From the NCBI GenBank assembly GCA_965220835.1, contig OZ244842.1, positions 1,240,001-1,304,000 on the forward strand: a DNA stretch of 64,000 nucleotides. The letters run 5' to 3'. This document shows, in pieces, positions 54,701 to 63,201 of this stretch. Origin of the DNA: Azophilus sp965220835. Its GTDB lineage: Bacteria; Pseudomonadota; Gammaproteobacteria; Pseudomonadales; Azotimanducaceae. Below the pieces are notes generated by a model. It did not search any database. It worked only from the letters and a program-made list of their open reading frames with translations, and was not told the DNA's origin. The first letter of the stretch is position 1. Every line of letters begins with the position of its first letter. Both the position numbers and the translations under genes were made by a program.

Positions 54701-56170
54701 ATGGCGCTACCGAACCTCGAAGACTATTTCCCGGATTGGAAGGAGCGCGAGGCGTTGGCCGAAGCCATGATTCCCATTATCGGCAAGCTGTACCGCAACA
54801 ACGTGGTGGCCTACTGCTACGGGCGGGCGCTTTACAACCAAAGCGTCATCCAGATCATGAAAACCCATCGCTACGTGCGGCAGGTGGCGCACAACGAGCT
54901 GTCGGAGTTTGAGAGCTATCCCATCCTGAAGGCGCTGTCCGAGCTTGATCTTGGCCCTTCCCACATCGACGTGGGCAAGCTGACCACCCGCTTCATGGAA
55001 GCTTCCGAGGGCAACGGCGTCGATCCGCTGGCGTTCGTCAAGGACGCCTGCGCCGAAGTGATCGGCCGGCACGTGCCCCCGTTGCAGCAGCCCCAGGACA
55101 TTGTGCTGTACGGCTTTGGCCGCATCGGTCGCCTGCTGGCCCGCCTGCTCATCGAAAAGACCGGCGGCGGCCACCAGCTGCGGCTCAAGGCCATCGTGGT
55201 GCGCAAGGCCAGCAATGGCGATCTGATGAAGCGGGCGGCCCTGCTGCGCCGGGATTCGGTGCATGGCGCCTTTCTGGGCACGCTGCGCGTGGATGAGGAG
55301 AACAGCTGCCTGATTGCCAACGGCAACGTGATTAAGGTCATCTACGCCGACCAACCCGATGCCATCGACTACCGGCAGTACGGCATCGACAACGCCATCG
55401 TCATTGACAACACCGGCGCTTGGCGGGACGAGACGGGCCTCGGCCGCCACTTGCAGTGTCCCGGCGCCGCCAAGGTCGTTTTGACCGCTCCGGCCAAAGG
55501 CGGCCTGAAGAACATCGTTTGCGGCGTCAACTCGGCGTGCGTCCTGCCCACCGACGCCATTCTCGGTGCCGCCTCATGCACCACCAACGCCATCGTGCCG
55601 GTGATGAAGGCCGTCAACGACCGCTACCAGTTGCAGCACGGCCACATGGAAACGGTGCACGCCTACACCAACGACCAGAACCTGATCGACAACTACCACA
55701 AGAAAAACCGGCGGGGCCGGGGCGCCCCGCTGAACATGGTGATCACCGAAACCGGCGCATCCACCGCCGTGACCGAACTGCTGCCGGAACTAACGGGCAA
55801 GCTCACGGGTAACGCAATCCGCGTGCCGACGCCAAACGTTTCCTTGGCGATTCTGAACCTCGCCTTGTCTGAGGACGTCACTGTGGAAGACGTCAACGAC
55901 TTTCTGCGCAACACCGCCCTGCACTCCGGCCTGCAGCGCCAGATCGACTACACGGAGGCACCGGACGTGGTCTCGTCGGACTTCGTCGGCAATCGCCACG
56001 CCTGCATCGTCGATGGGGGTGCGACCTTGGCCAAGGACAACCGCGTGGCGCTCTACGTTTGGTACGACAACGAGTTTGGCTACGCCTGCCAAGTGGTGCG
56101 GGTGGTGCAGAAGTGGGCGGGAATCTCCTATCCACTGATTCCCCAAGACGTCGAAGAGCAAGGGTTCTAG
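54701..56170 (+). CDS. gap: Glyceraldehyde-3-phosphate dehydrogenase, long form
   Basis: This 489-residue enzyme has an N-terminal extension of about 125 residues (LEDYFPDWKEREALAEAMIPIIGKLYRNN...) before the Rossmann motif VLYGFGRIGRLLARLLIEK. The catalytic Cys is in GAASCTTNAIVPV, and the catalytic His follows in the usual context (HAYTNDQNLIDN). NRHACIVDGGATL and WYDNEFGYACQVV are family signatures. This long form occurs in Pseudomonas and marine gammaproteobacteria. The ATG follows GGGAGAAG and a TATAAT box. It is monocistronic and ends in a hairpin-rich spacer. Confidence 0.94.
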   Translation: MALPNLEDYFPDWKEREALAEAMIPIIGKLYRNNVVAYCYGRALYNQSVIQIMKTHRYVRQVAHNELSEFESYPILKALSELDLGPSHIDVGKLTTRFMEASEGNGVDPLAFVKDACAEVIGRHVPPLQQPQDIVLYGFGRIGRLLARLLIEKTGGGHQLRLKAIVVRKASNGDLMKRAALLRRDSVHGAFLGTLRVDEENSCLIANGNVIKVIYADQPDAIDYRQYGIDNAIVIDNTGAWRDETGLGRHLQCPGAAKVVLTAPAKGGLKNIVCGVNSACVLPTDAILGAASCTTNAIVPVMKAVNDRYQLQHGHMETVHAYTNDQNLIDNYHKKNRRGRGAPLNMVITETGASTAVTELLPELTGKLTGNAIRVPTPNVSLAILNLALSEDVTVEDVNDFLRNTALHSGLQRQIDYTEAPDVVSSDFVGNRHACIVDGGATLAKDNRVALYVWYDNEFGYACQVVRVVQKWAGISYPLIPQDVEEQGF

Positions 56171-56484
56171 CTCCTCCGGTCAAAGGTTGCCAGCAGTTCT
56201 CAATGTGGCTTTCTCGTTGGGCCAAGCGAAGCTCTCCGGAGCGAGGGCGTGAACCTTCGGTTCGGGATGCCCTTGCTCCGACAGTTCATTTCGAGGACGT
56301 GAACCTTCGGTTCGGCACGCCCTCGCTCCGATCAAATGAGAATTGCTGAGAGGGTACGCCACCCCTTGCAAGCGGGTAGGGCCACGGCGAAAATACGCAG
56401 CCCTGACATTGGCCGCGCCAATGCCCGTTCCGGGCTGGCGCAAGCATCCACTGCGCGGCAAGCGCAATCAATCTCGAGGATTGC
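56171..56484. other. Intergenic region with duplicated hairpins before etfB
   Basis: No gene was recognised in these 314 bases. Two related hairpins occur at 56238-56279 and 56293-56330. The rest is GC-rich with a GAGGATT ribosome site just before etfB. No clear promoter was found. Confidence 0.55.
56238..56330. repeat. Direct repeat of a long hairpin
   Basis: Both copies contain CGTGAACCTTCGGTTCGG followed by a GC-rich end (ATGCCCTTGCTCC, ACGCCCTCGCTCC). In the first copy GGAGCGAGGGC pairs imperfectly with GCCCTTGCTCC, and GAACC pairs with GGTTC around TTC, forming a long stem. The same GAGGGCG-type core occurs in other spacers. Confidence 0.75.
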
Positions 56485-57237
56485 ATGAAGGTACTGGTAC
56501 CGGTTAAGCGCGTCGTTGACGCAAATGTGAAGGTTCGGGTCAAGCCCGACAATACGGGCGTCGATCTCAGCAACGTCAAGATGGCGGTCAATCCGTTTTG
56601 CGAAATCGCCATTGAGGAAGCGGTGCGGCTCAAGGAGGCCGAGGTGGCCAGCGAGGTGGTCGCGGTCGCCGTGGGCGGCACGGCATGCCAGGAGCAGCTG
56701 CGCACCTGCTTGGCCCTCGGCGCCGACCGCGCGGTGTTGATTGAAACCGATGAGCCGGTGCAGCCCCTTGGCGTCGCCAAGGCGTTGAAGGCCTTGCAGG
56801 ACAGCGAGCAAGCCGACATCGTGCTTTTCGGCAAGCAGAGCATCGATGGCGACAACAGCCAAACCGGTCCGATGTTCGCTGCCTTGACGGGACTGCCCCA
56901 AGCCACCTTCGCTTCCGAGGTCAAGCCGGGGGACGGCTCCTTGGAAGTGACCCGGGAGGTGGACGGCGGGCTGCAGACGGTCTCCGTGAAGCTGCCCGCA
57001 GTCATCACCACAGACCTGCGGCTGAACGAGCCCCGCTACGCTTCTCTGCCCAACATCATGAAGGCCAAGCGCAAGCCCATGGACACGACCACGCCCGCCG
57101 AACTTGGCGTGGATGTGGGTTCCGGCGTTGAGGTGCTCTCAGTGGAGCGTCCGGCCGAACGCGCTGCCGGCATCAAGGTTGAAAGCGTTGAGGAGCTGGT
57201 CGACAAACTCAAGAACGAAGCAAAGGTGATCGCATGA
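56485..57237 (+). CDS. etfB: Electron transfer flavoprotein beta subunit
   Basis: This 250-residue subunit carries electrons from acyl-CoA dehydrogenases to the ETF:quinone oxidoreductase. MKVLVPVKRVVDANVKVRV, NPFCEIAIEEAVRLKE and the AMP-binding signature VLFGKQSIDGDNSQTGPMFAALTG match the family. LPAVITTDLRLNEPRYASLPNIMKAKRKP is the EtfB signature near the C-terminus. The ATG follows GAGGATT. The stop overlaps etfA by four bases. It fits with the acyl-CoA synthetase gene elsewhere in the window. Confidence 0.95.
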   Translation: MKVLVPVKRVVDANVKVRVKPDNTGVDLSNVKMAVNPFCEIAIEEAVRLKEAEVASEVVAVAVGGTACQEQLRTCLALGADRAVLIETDEPVQPLGVAKALKALQDSEQADIVLFGKQSIDGDNSQTGPMFAALTGLPQATFASEVKPGDGSLEVTREVDGGLQTVSVKLPAVITTDLRLNEPRYASLPNIMKAKRKPMDTTTPAELGVDVGSGVEVLSVERPAERAAGIKVESVEELVDKLKNEAKVIA

Positions 57238-58163
57238 CCGCATTGATCGTCGCCGAGCACGACAACAACGCCTTGCGGCCGGCCACTGGCGTGGTGGCCG
57301 CTGCCGCCATGGCCATCGGTGGCGGCTACGACGTACTGGTGGCCGGCGAGGGCTGCGCATCGGTGGCCACCGATGCCGCGGCGCTGACCGGAGCGGGCAA
57401 GGCCCTGCTGGCGGACCACGCCGCCTATGGCCATCAGCTGGCGGAGAACATCGCCCCCTTGGTGGCTGAGGTCGGCAGCGGATACAGCCACATACTTGCC
57501 GCCCACACCACCACCGGCAAGAACTTCCTGCCTAGGGTTGCCGCCTTGCTGGACGTGGCGCAGATCTCCGACATCATGGCGGTGGTTGATGAAGCAACTT
57601 TCAAACGGCCCATCTATGCCGGCAACGCCATCGCCACGGTTCGCTCCAGCGACGCCATCAAGGTGCTGAGCGTGCGCGGCACGGCCTTCGACCCAGTGCC
57701 AGCGGAAGGCGGTTCCGGCGCGGTGGAAGCCTTGGACAGCGTGCATGATGCGGGCCTGTCCGGATTCGTGGGCGAAAGCCTGGCGGTTTCGGAACGGCCG
57801 GAGCTGACGGCCGCGGGAACCATCATCTCCGGCGGCCGGGGCATGGGCAGCGGCGAGAACTTCGCGCTGCTTGAAGGCATCGCCGACAAGCTGGGCGCTG
57901 CCATCGGCGCGTCCCGCGCCGCCGTGGACGCCGGCTTCGTGCCCAACGACATGCAAGTGGGGCAGACCGGCAAGATCGTGGCCCCGGAGCTCTACATCGC
58001 GGTCGGCATTTCCGGCGCCATCCAGCATTTGGCGGGCATGAAGGACAGCAAGGTCATTGCCGCCATCAACAAGGACGAGGACGCACCGATCTTCCAAGTG
58101 GCAGACTATGGCTTGGTCGCGGATCTGTTCAAGGCATTGCCCGAGCTAGAAGCGCTGCTATAG
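57234..58163 (+). CDS. etfA: Electron transfer flavoprotein alpha subunit
   Basis: This 309-residue FAD-binding subunit has the N-terminal ETF domain (ALIVAEHDNNALRPATGVVAAAAM). The C-terminal FAD domain has ISGGRGMGSGENFALLEGIADKLGAAIGASRAAVDAGFVP, QVGQTGKIVAPELYIAVGISGAIQHLAGMKDSKVIAAINKDEDAPIF and DYGLVADLF. The ATG overlaps the etfB stop. A repeat array separates it from the convergent pyrB gene. Confidence 0.95.
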   Translation: MTALIVAEHDNNALRPATGVVAAAAMAIGGGYDVLVAGEGCASVATDAAALTGAGKALLADHAAYGHQLAENIAPLVAEVGSGYSHILAAHTTTGKNFLPRVAALLDVAQISDIMAVVDEATFKRPIYAGNAIATVRSSDAIKVLSVRGTAFDPVPAEGGSGAVEALDSVHDAGLSGFVGESLAVSERPELTAAGTIISGGRGMGSGENFALLEGIADKLGAAIGASRAAVDAGFVPNDMQVGQTGKIVAPELYIAVGISGAIQHLAGMKDSKVIAAINKDEDAPIFQVADYGLVADLFKALPELEALL

Positions 58164-58242
58164 GCGATTGGGCTGCTGCAAGCGCTTGGGCAAGTAGCGC
58201 TGAAAGCCCTGCACACGTCACCTCATCCGGCCTGGCTGCGCT

Positions 58243-58350
58243 GAGTTTCGCAAAGCGAAAACCGACCTTTAGGTCACGCTGCACGCATCCCACGGACCTT
58301 TCGCTGAGTTTTGCACCAGCAAAACTCCAACGCGACCCTTAAGTCGCGCC
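58243..58350 (+). repeat. Double-hairpin dispersed repeats, one degenerate and one full copy
   Basis: A degenerate A-hairpin (GAGTTTCGC, AAA, GCGAAAA) lies at 58243. A full copy follows at 58305-58350: GAGTTTTGC, loop ACCA, GCAAAACTC, spacer CAAC, then GCGAC-CCTTAA-GTCGC. The sequence then expands into a 19-nt array. Confidence 0.85.
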
Positions 58351-58409
58351 GAGACCCTTAAGTCGCGCCGAGACCCTCGAGTCGCGCCGAGAGCTTCAGG
58401 TCGCGCCGG
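58334..58409 (+). repeat. 19-nt tandem array of hairpin B, four units
   Basis: The unit GACCCTTAAGTCGCGCCGA occurs at 58334, exactly again at 58353, with two changes at 58372, and more diverged at 58391. Each copy contains a self-complementary core around TTAA or TCGA. The last unit contains the pyrB stop codon. Confidence 0.92.
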
Positions 58410-59430
58410 GAGGCATTCTCTTAGCCGTGTACCAGGTAACGGGTTGCGCGTGGTCGTGAACCGCGCCGGCAACGTCCAGCACCAAGGCAAAGATCGCCAT
58501 CCGCACGATCACGCCGTTGTCGGTTTGCCGAAAGATCGCGAGGTTGGGATTTTCATCGAGGTCCGCATCAAGTTCCTGGGCGGCGCTACGTGAGTCCCGC
58601 GGCAGCGGATGCATGATGACCGTGTTCGGTTGGCAGTGCTCGGTGTAGATGGCTTGGTTCAAGCGAAAGAGCCCCCGATAGCGGTTGGCCTCCGCTTGGG
58701 AGGGGAAACGCTCCTCCTGGGTGCGCGTGACGTAGAGAATGTCCACGTCGTGAATGCCGGGCTCCAGCGCATGGTAGGTGGCTGCCCGGTGCCCGCGCCC
58801 GTGCAGGGCCTGGACGATTTCCTCCGGCGCCTCAAGGTCCGGCGGTGACACCAAGTGGTAGTCGATGTCTTCAAAAAGCGCCAACAGCTTGCACAGTGAA
58901 TGCACGGCCCGGCCGTAGCGCAGGTCGCCCACCAACGCAATACGCAGACCGTCAATGCCCCGGCCGCGTCCAGCCATCTCCTGGACGATGGTGTAGAGGT
59001 CCAGCAAGGCTTGGCTGGGGTGCTCGTTGGGGCCGTCGCCGGCGTTGATGACGGGCACGCGGCTGGCTCGGGCGAACTCCGCCACTGAACCGGCCTCGGG
59101 ATGGCGCATCACGATCACATCGCTGTAGCCGGACAGCACCCGGGCGGTGTCTTCCAGCGATTCGCCCTTGGCCAGCGAAGACGCCTTCACTTCAGTGGTT
59201 TCGCGCACTTCGCCGCCAAGCAGATTGAAGGCGGAGCCAAACGAGATGCGCGTTCGCGTGGAGGGCTCGAAAAACATGTTGGAGAGGATCGCCCCCTGCA
59301 AAACGCGCGTGATGCGCATCCGGGCGGCATAGGCCCGCAGGTCATCGGCAACGGCAAACAGCGCTTCAATGTCGGCCCGGTCGAATTGGTCCACGGACAG
59401 AATGTGTGCGCCCCTGAACTCCAAGCTCAA
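58396..59430 (-). CDS. pyrB: Aspartate carbamoyltransferase catalytic chain
   Basis: This 344-residue enzyme makes carbamoyl aspartate in pyrimidine synthesis. The carbamoyl-phosphate site is in MFFEPSTRTRISFGSAFNLLGG, VKASSLAKGESLEDTARVLSGY provides the mobile Lys/Ser loop, and INAGDGPNEHPSQALLDLYTI, GDLRYGRAVHSL and HPLPRDSR complete the site. The start is TTG at 59430, with CGGAGA just upstream. No pyrI or pyrC neighbour is seen. The last codons and TGA stop lie inside a tandem repeat unit, so the C-terminus may be extended by the repeat. Confidence 0.92.
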   Translation of the reverse strand: MSLEFRGAHILSVDQFDRADIEALFAVADDLRAYAARMRITRVLQGAILSNMFFEPSTRTRISFGSAFNLLGGEVRETTEVKASSLAKGESLEDTARVLSGYSDVIVMRHPEAGSVAEFARASRVPVINAGDGPNEHPSQALLDLYTIVQEMAGRGRGIDGLRIALVGDLRYGRAVHSLCKLLALFEDIDYHLVSPPDLEAPEEIVQALHGRGHRAATYHALEPGIHDVDILYVTRTQEERFPSQAEANRYRGLFRLNQAIYTEHCQPNTVIMHPLPRDSRSAAQELDADLDENPNLAIFRQTDNGVIVRMAIFALVLDVAGAVHDHAQPVTWYTAKRMPPGAT

Positions 59431-59525
59431 TTCTCCGTGCCTTGCGTATGGCTATGATAGGTTAAGGCTAGGCGAATCGGGAAGAAGCGCGCCATCGGGA
59501 AGATGACGCGCTAGGGCATCGACGA

Positions 59526-61532
59526 TTAGCTGCTTCCCTCTTCGGTGCCACCCTCTTTGGAGCTTGCCTTAAGGTGGTTTCTCAAGAACTTCCCAAGCGC
59601 GGCCAGCCGTTCGGTCTCGTTTTCGGTGGAGGCGAACCCGTGTCCTTCCTTGTCGATGTACATTTCTATTGGCGGGTTGCCGGCTGCCTTGAGGGCGGCG
59701 GCCATGATCTCCGTCTGGCGTTGGGGGGCGCGCACGTCGTCGCCACCGGCCGAAAGAAACACGGGTATGCGAATGTGCTGGGCATTGAATGCGGGAGAGT
59801 CCGCTCGGTGCACGCGCTCATCCTCTCCGAGCACGCGCCTCAGGTAGGCGAGACCGTCTTCGGTCTCCGGTATGTCGCCGCGCTTGAACATGTCCGGCAA
59901 GCTGTACACGCCCACATGGCCTGCGGTGCAAAGGAACTCATCCGGTTCACGGAACGCGGCGCTCAAGGCGTTGAAGGCCCCGTAGCTGGCGCCGTAGATG
60001 CAGGCGTTCTCGCCAACTTCCTTGCCTGCCAGTGACCGGAAGCCATCAATCACGTCGTCCACCATGGCCCGCGACCACTGGCGGTAGCCGCTTTTCATAA
60101 AGGCCTGCCCGAACCCGCCGCTGCCGCGGAAATTGACCTGAATCACGTTCAATCCAATGGCAGCTAGGAACTGGACATCCCGGTCGTAGTGAAATGTGTC
60201 CAAGGGGCCGTGGGGGCCGCCGTGCACCAAGACGACTGACGGGGCCTTGCGCGGGGTTTCGGTCACTGCTCTGGTCAGGAACCCATGCTGGGTAAGGCCG
60301 TCCCGGGTCACAAAGGTGAAGGGTGTCTTCGGGGCGAGGGGGCGGTCGGCCAGCCAAGCGCTTCGGTCCGCCAAGTGCCGCAGTTCGTTCTTAGTCCTGT
60401 CGAAGAGCAGGAACCGGCCCGGCAGCGTATCGCTGCTCACTTCAACGATCACCTGTTCCAATGCATCGTCGAAGCTCCAGAACCTGACGAAATGCTCTGG
60501 GAAGGCGGCGGCAACGGACTTGTGAATGCCCGCCAGGATTTGTGCGTTGGCGTTTTCGACCTCCGGATAGAGATAGCTCGGCACCGGGTTTGCATTGGTA
60601 ACGGCGACCAGCCCAAAAGCTCGATACCCGTCCAGGTCCCATAAATCAAACACGGGATCAGATGCCAAGGGTTCACCCCCATTGAGGTACGACGCCAAGG
60701 AAAACAAACTCAATGTGCCTGCCCCGCTAGCGTTAGCCAGTATCAGGGGGAGCCCGTCATTCGCCGAGCTACTTAGCACAATCGCATACATCGGATCACC
60801 GCGGAGGTGAATCTCACTCCAACCCGCCTTGCCCAATTCGAAGACATGGGCCAAACCCGTTTTCGGCTCTTGGGTGGAGCAGAAGCGCACCTCGCCGAGG
60901 CTGTCCGTCGCTAGCCTGCAGAACTTGCTGGGCGCCCGAGTTTTGTTGCGCAGCCGCCCGGACTTGACGTTGAGCTGAGCAAATCCCGTGCTGTTGAGGT
61001 CGTAGGTCTGGATCAGCACCCAGTCCTTCTGTTCCCGCAGTGGGTCAAGCAACACCGCGGCGGACTTTTGCTTGGCGCGGCCCGCCAACCCGCTGGTGGT
61101 GTTCCAGCCCTCATTGGGTCCGTAGAGGAATTTCGGTCTTTTGCCATTGGCGTAAACAAGCGCCAAGTCGCCCGTGGGAACGCTGTAGTTGCGGCGCATC
61201 GGCTGCACGTAGGGGGAGACAACGAGGGCCTCGTTGTCGATCCATGAAATGTTGCCGAAACGCCATCGGGAATCGAACTCCACCACCGCACCCGCTTCCA
61301 TGGAGGCCGCGTCCAGAAAAGTGATGGTTTGGTCGTCCTCCAACTCCGCAGCAACCATCAGCGTCTTGCCGTCCGGCGAGATGGTGACGCTGCGCACGAA
61401 AGACGGTTTCGCGAAGAAGGCGGCGGTCTCCTCCAACAGGTCTGACGGCGCATCCTGCTCCTCACGGGCGGCCACGGGCGCGGCCAGCGTGGCCAGCAGG
61501 CCCGTCAAGGCGACGAAGTCACGAAGTCGCAT
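59526..61532 (-). CDS. Secreted S9 prolyl-oligopeptidase-family peptidase
   Basis: This 668-residue peptidase has a signal peptide (MRLRDFVALTGLLATLAAPVAARE), a beta-propeller region (SFVRSVTISPDGKTLMVAAE onwards) and a C-terminal alpha/beta-hydrolase domain. The latter shows VLVHGGPHGPLDTF, VNFRGSGGFGQAFMKSGYRQWS, the nucleophile GASYGAFNALSAAF near residue 514, SAGGDDVRAP (Asp) and KEGHGF (His). It likely cleaves short peptides in the periplasm. Unlike the S9 gene at 48687 it has the normal GC-rich composition. It is the last gene of the minus-strand TonB-receptor cluster. Confidence 0.9.
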   Translation of the reverse strand: MRLRDFVALTGLLATLAAPVAAREEQDAPSDLLEETAAFFAKPSFVRSVTISPDGKTLMVAAELEDDQTITFLDAASMEAGAVVEFDSRWRFGNISWIDNEALVVSPYVQPMRRNYSVPTGDLALVYANGKRPKFLYGPNEGWNTTSGLAGRAKQKSAAVLLDPLREQKDWVLIQTYDLNSTGFAQLNVKSGRLRNKTRAPSKFCRLATDSLGEVRFCSTQEPKTGLAHVFELGKAGWSEIHLRGDPMYAIVLSSSANDGLPLILANASGAGTLSLFSLASYLNGGEPLASDPVFDLWDLDGYRAFGLVAVTNANPVPSYLYPEVENANAQILAGIHKSVAAAFPEHFVRFWSFDDALEQVIVEVSSDTLPGRFLLFDRTKNELRHLADRSAWLADRPLAPKTPFTFVTRDGLTQHGFLTRAVTETPRKAPSVVLVHGGPHGPLDTFHYDRDVQFLAAIGLNVIQVNFRGSGGFGQAFMKSGYRQWSRAMVDDVIDGFRSLAGKEVGENACIYGASYGAFNALSAAFREPDEFLCTAGHVGVYSLPDMFKRGDIPETEDGLAYLRRVLGEDERVHRADSPAFNAQHIRIPVFLSAGGDDVRAPQRQTEIMAAALKAAGNPPIEMYIDKEGHGFASTENETERLAALGKFLRNHLKASSKEGGTEEGSS

Positions 61533-61553
61533 AGGACAATTCTCCTTATGGAT

Positions 61554-62510
61554 TTATGGTTTTCTGAATTCCAGCGCGACGCCAAACCGTTCGTCGCCGA
61601 AAATGAACGCCTCCCGCCGCCGGCAGTCCAACCCCAAGCCCGCGAAGCAAGCGACGGTCTCGTCGATTTGCCCATCCGATAGGGCGGCAAGCTGCTGCTG
61701 CTCCAACCGAGCCTTCTGAAACACCAGCTGCTTTGAGAACTTCGTGAGGTTTTCCAAGCGAATGGCGTGGGGCATGTGAGCCCGTGCGGACGAGAAGGCA
61801 CCCAAGCAGGCGCTGACGAAGTTGCGCAGGAAGTAGGGGTGGGGCATGTCCTCGGCCTTGTCGGTCAGTTCCTGGCAGGTGCTGTTGATCAGCGCCCGCA
61901 TCGATCTCGCCTGAGAGTCGGCATGCGCTGCGCCGCCAAGCTGCCCCAGCCGCGAAAGCAGCCTTGCAACCAGCACCAGCAACGCGGACTCCTCGGCCAT
62001 GCGGAACTGCTCCAGCGTGTAACGAACTTCCTGGGTCAAGTGAGAATCTCGGCTGTGCACCAGAAAGCTTGCGCTGCCCTTAGACGCCAGCCAAGTTGAA
62101 ACGTTCACGCCCACCGCATTGCGGTCGCAGTACTCAAACCCGTACTGGCTGACCACGCGCTCGAAGCCCGCCTTCGGCAACCGGGCGGATTCGGCGGCGG
62201 TGTTGTCCAGCAGCACCACATCCAACGGCTTGAAGTCCGAGTGCGCAGGCGGGCTGATTTCCGCCCGGTCAAGCCCCGTGTAGCGAAACGTTCTGCCCGT
62301 GTCCTTGGCTATGGCGGCGAGGGATGCAGCCAAGGCGCCATTGCCGCAGCCAACGTCTAGAACCCGGTCTCCACTACGCCAAGTTCGGCTGGTGGATGCC
62401 CAGAAGTCTCGAAGGGCCCGCTTTTGCGCGTCGTTGGCCACAAACGCGGTGGACACTTCCGACTGCCAGAAATTGCTCCAGCTTAAGTCCTCTTTGGGCC
62501 GTTCAGCCAT
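61554..62510 (-). CDS. SAM-dependent methyltransferase
   Basis: This 318-residue protein has a class I methyltransferase core: RVLDVGCGNGALAASLAAIA (motif I, about residue 50), FRYTGLDRAEISPP (acidic end of strand 2) and VVLLDNTAAESARLPKAGFERVVSQYGFEYCD. The C-terminal half is helical without a recognised domain. The substrate is unknown. It overlaps the upstream 2OG-oxygenase-like gene by eight bases and precedes the S9 peptidase by 21 bases, so the three are probably one transcript. Confidence 0.8.
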   Translation of the reverse strand: MAERPKEDLSWSNFWQSEVSTAFVANDAQKRALRDFWASTSRTWRSGDRVLDVGCGNGALAASLAAIAKDTGRTFRYTGLDRAEISPPAHSDFKPLDVVLLDNTAAESARLPKAGFERVVSQYGFEYCDRNAVGVNVSTWLASKGSASFLVHSRDSHLTQEVRYTLEQFRMAEESALLVLVARLLSRLGQLGGAAHADSQARSMRALINSTCQELTDKAEDMPHPYFLRNFVSACLGAFSSARAHMPHAIRLENLTKFSKQLVFQKARLEQQQLAALSDGQIDETVACFAGLGLDCRRREAFIFGDERFGVALEFRKP

Positions 62511-63153
62511 ACTCCAGGTCCGCCCAGAAGTTGGCAGCGACAGTGATCCTCAGATCACTACCCAAGTAGGGTGTCACGTGGTGCTCGACGAAAGAGGGAA
62601 AGATCAACAGGTCACCGTTGCGCGAAAAGTACTTCGCGCCATCGAACGAAACGTCCCGATGTTGCCGGCGGTTGAAGCGGTCGAGGTGCATCGAGGCCGT
62701 GGACCTCGGGTCAGAGAACACCAAGCAGCCCGACTGCTCGGCCTCGGGGCAGGGGTCCTCGTGCCCGTTGTCCACGCACCAGACCAGGCTCCAGGAGGCG
62801 TTGGGATGGTTGTGGGGCTGAAAGTACCCGCCTGTGCCGGTGATGTGGAACCAGCTATGGAGCCTGATGTGTTCCATGCCCACTTGCTCCGGCTGGGTTT
62901 CCTGCACCACTGCCAAGAATGCCTGCAAGTGGGTTAGCAAAGCCGTTCTCAGGGCTGCAATGGTTTCGTTGTCTCTGGCCTCCAGAAAGTCAAAACGGCT
63001 CTCAAACACACTGGAATGCGGTCCTTGGGGCGGGTCCGGATGCCGGTGCGCATCACTTTGCCGGTCCAGAATGAGCCTTTTCGAAGCAAGCCTCAGCCGC
63101 TCGTCGTTGAGGTTGGCGTGATAGATCGGCGTTGCGAAAAGTTTCCTTATCAT
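62503..63153 (-). CDS. Putative 2OG-Fe(II) oxygenase (TIGR02466-like)
   Basis: This protein of about 216 residues starts MIRKLFATPIYHANL, as in the TIGR02466/2OG-Fe(II) oxygenase family. Putative Fe ligands and the 2-oxoglutarate site appear in GGYFQPHNHPNASWSLVWCVD, LLIFPSFVEHHVTPYLGSDLRITVAANFW and the intervening Asp. It would hydroxylate a small molecule or peptide. The ATG at 63153 is preferred; an in-frame ATG at 63171 lies inside the upstream terminator stem. There is no convincing ribosome site, because the start follows the T-run directly. It overlaps the methyltransferase gene. Confidence 0.75.
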   Translation of the reverse strand: MIRKLFATPIYHANLNDERLRLASKRLILDRQSDAHRHPDPPQGPHSSVFESRFDFLEARDNETIAALRTALLTHLQAFLAVVQETQPEQVGMEHIRLHSWFHITGTGGYFQPHNHPNASWSLVWCVDNGHEDPCPEAEQSGCLVFSDPRSTASMHLDRFNRRQHRDVSFDGAKYFSRNGDLLIFPSFVEHHVTPYLGSDLRITVAANFWADLEYG

Positions 63154-63154
63154 G

Positions 63155-63180
63155 AAAAAAACCCGGGCCATAGGCCCGGG
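63155..63180 (-). terminator. Rho-independent terminator after the TonB-receptor gene
   Basis: On the minus strand CCCGGGCC, loop TAT, GGCCCGGG forms a perfect 8-bp GC stem followed directly by seven T. It lies 21 bases after the receptor stop codon, and its T-run ends one base before the ATG of the next gene on the same strand. Confidence 0.92.
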
Positions 63181-63201
63181 TCTATTCTAGAACGACAGTG
63201 G

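Noticed and set aside
54701..55075. N-terminal extension of GAPDH as a separate gene or misassigned start
   Set aside because: The extension is in frame, has its own ribosome site and promoter, and the long form is known in Pseudomonas-type bacteria.
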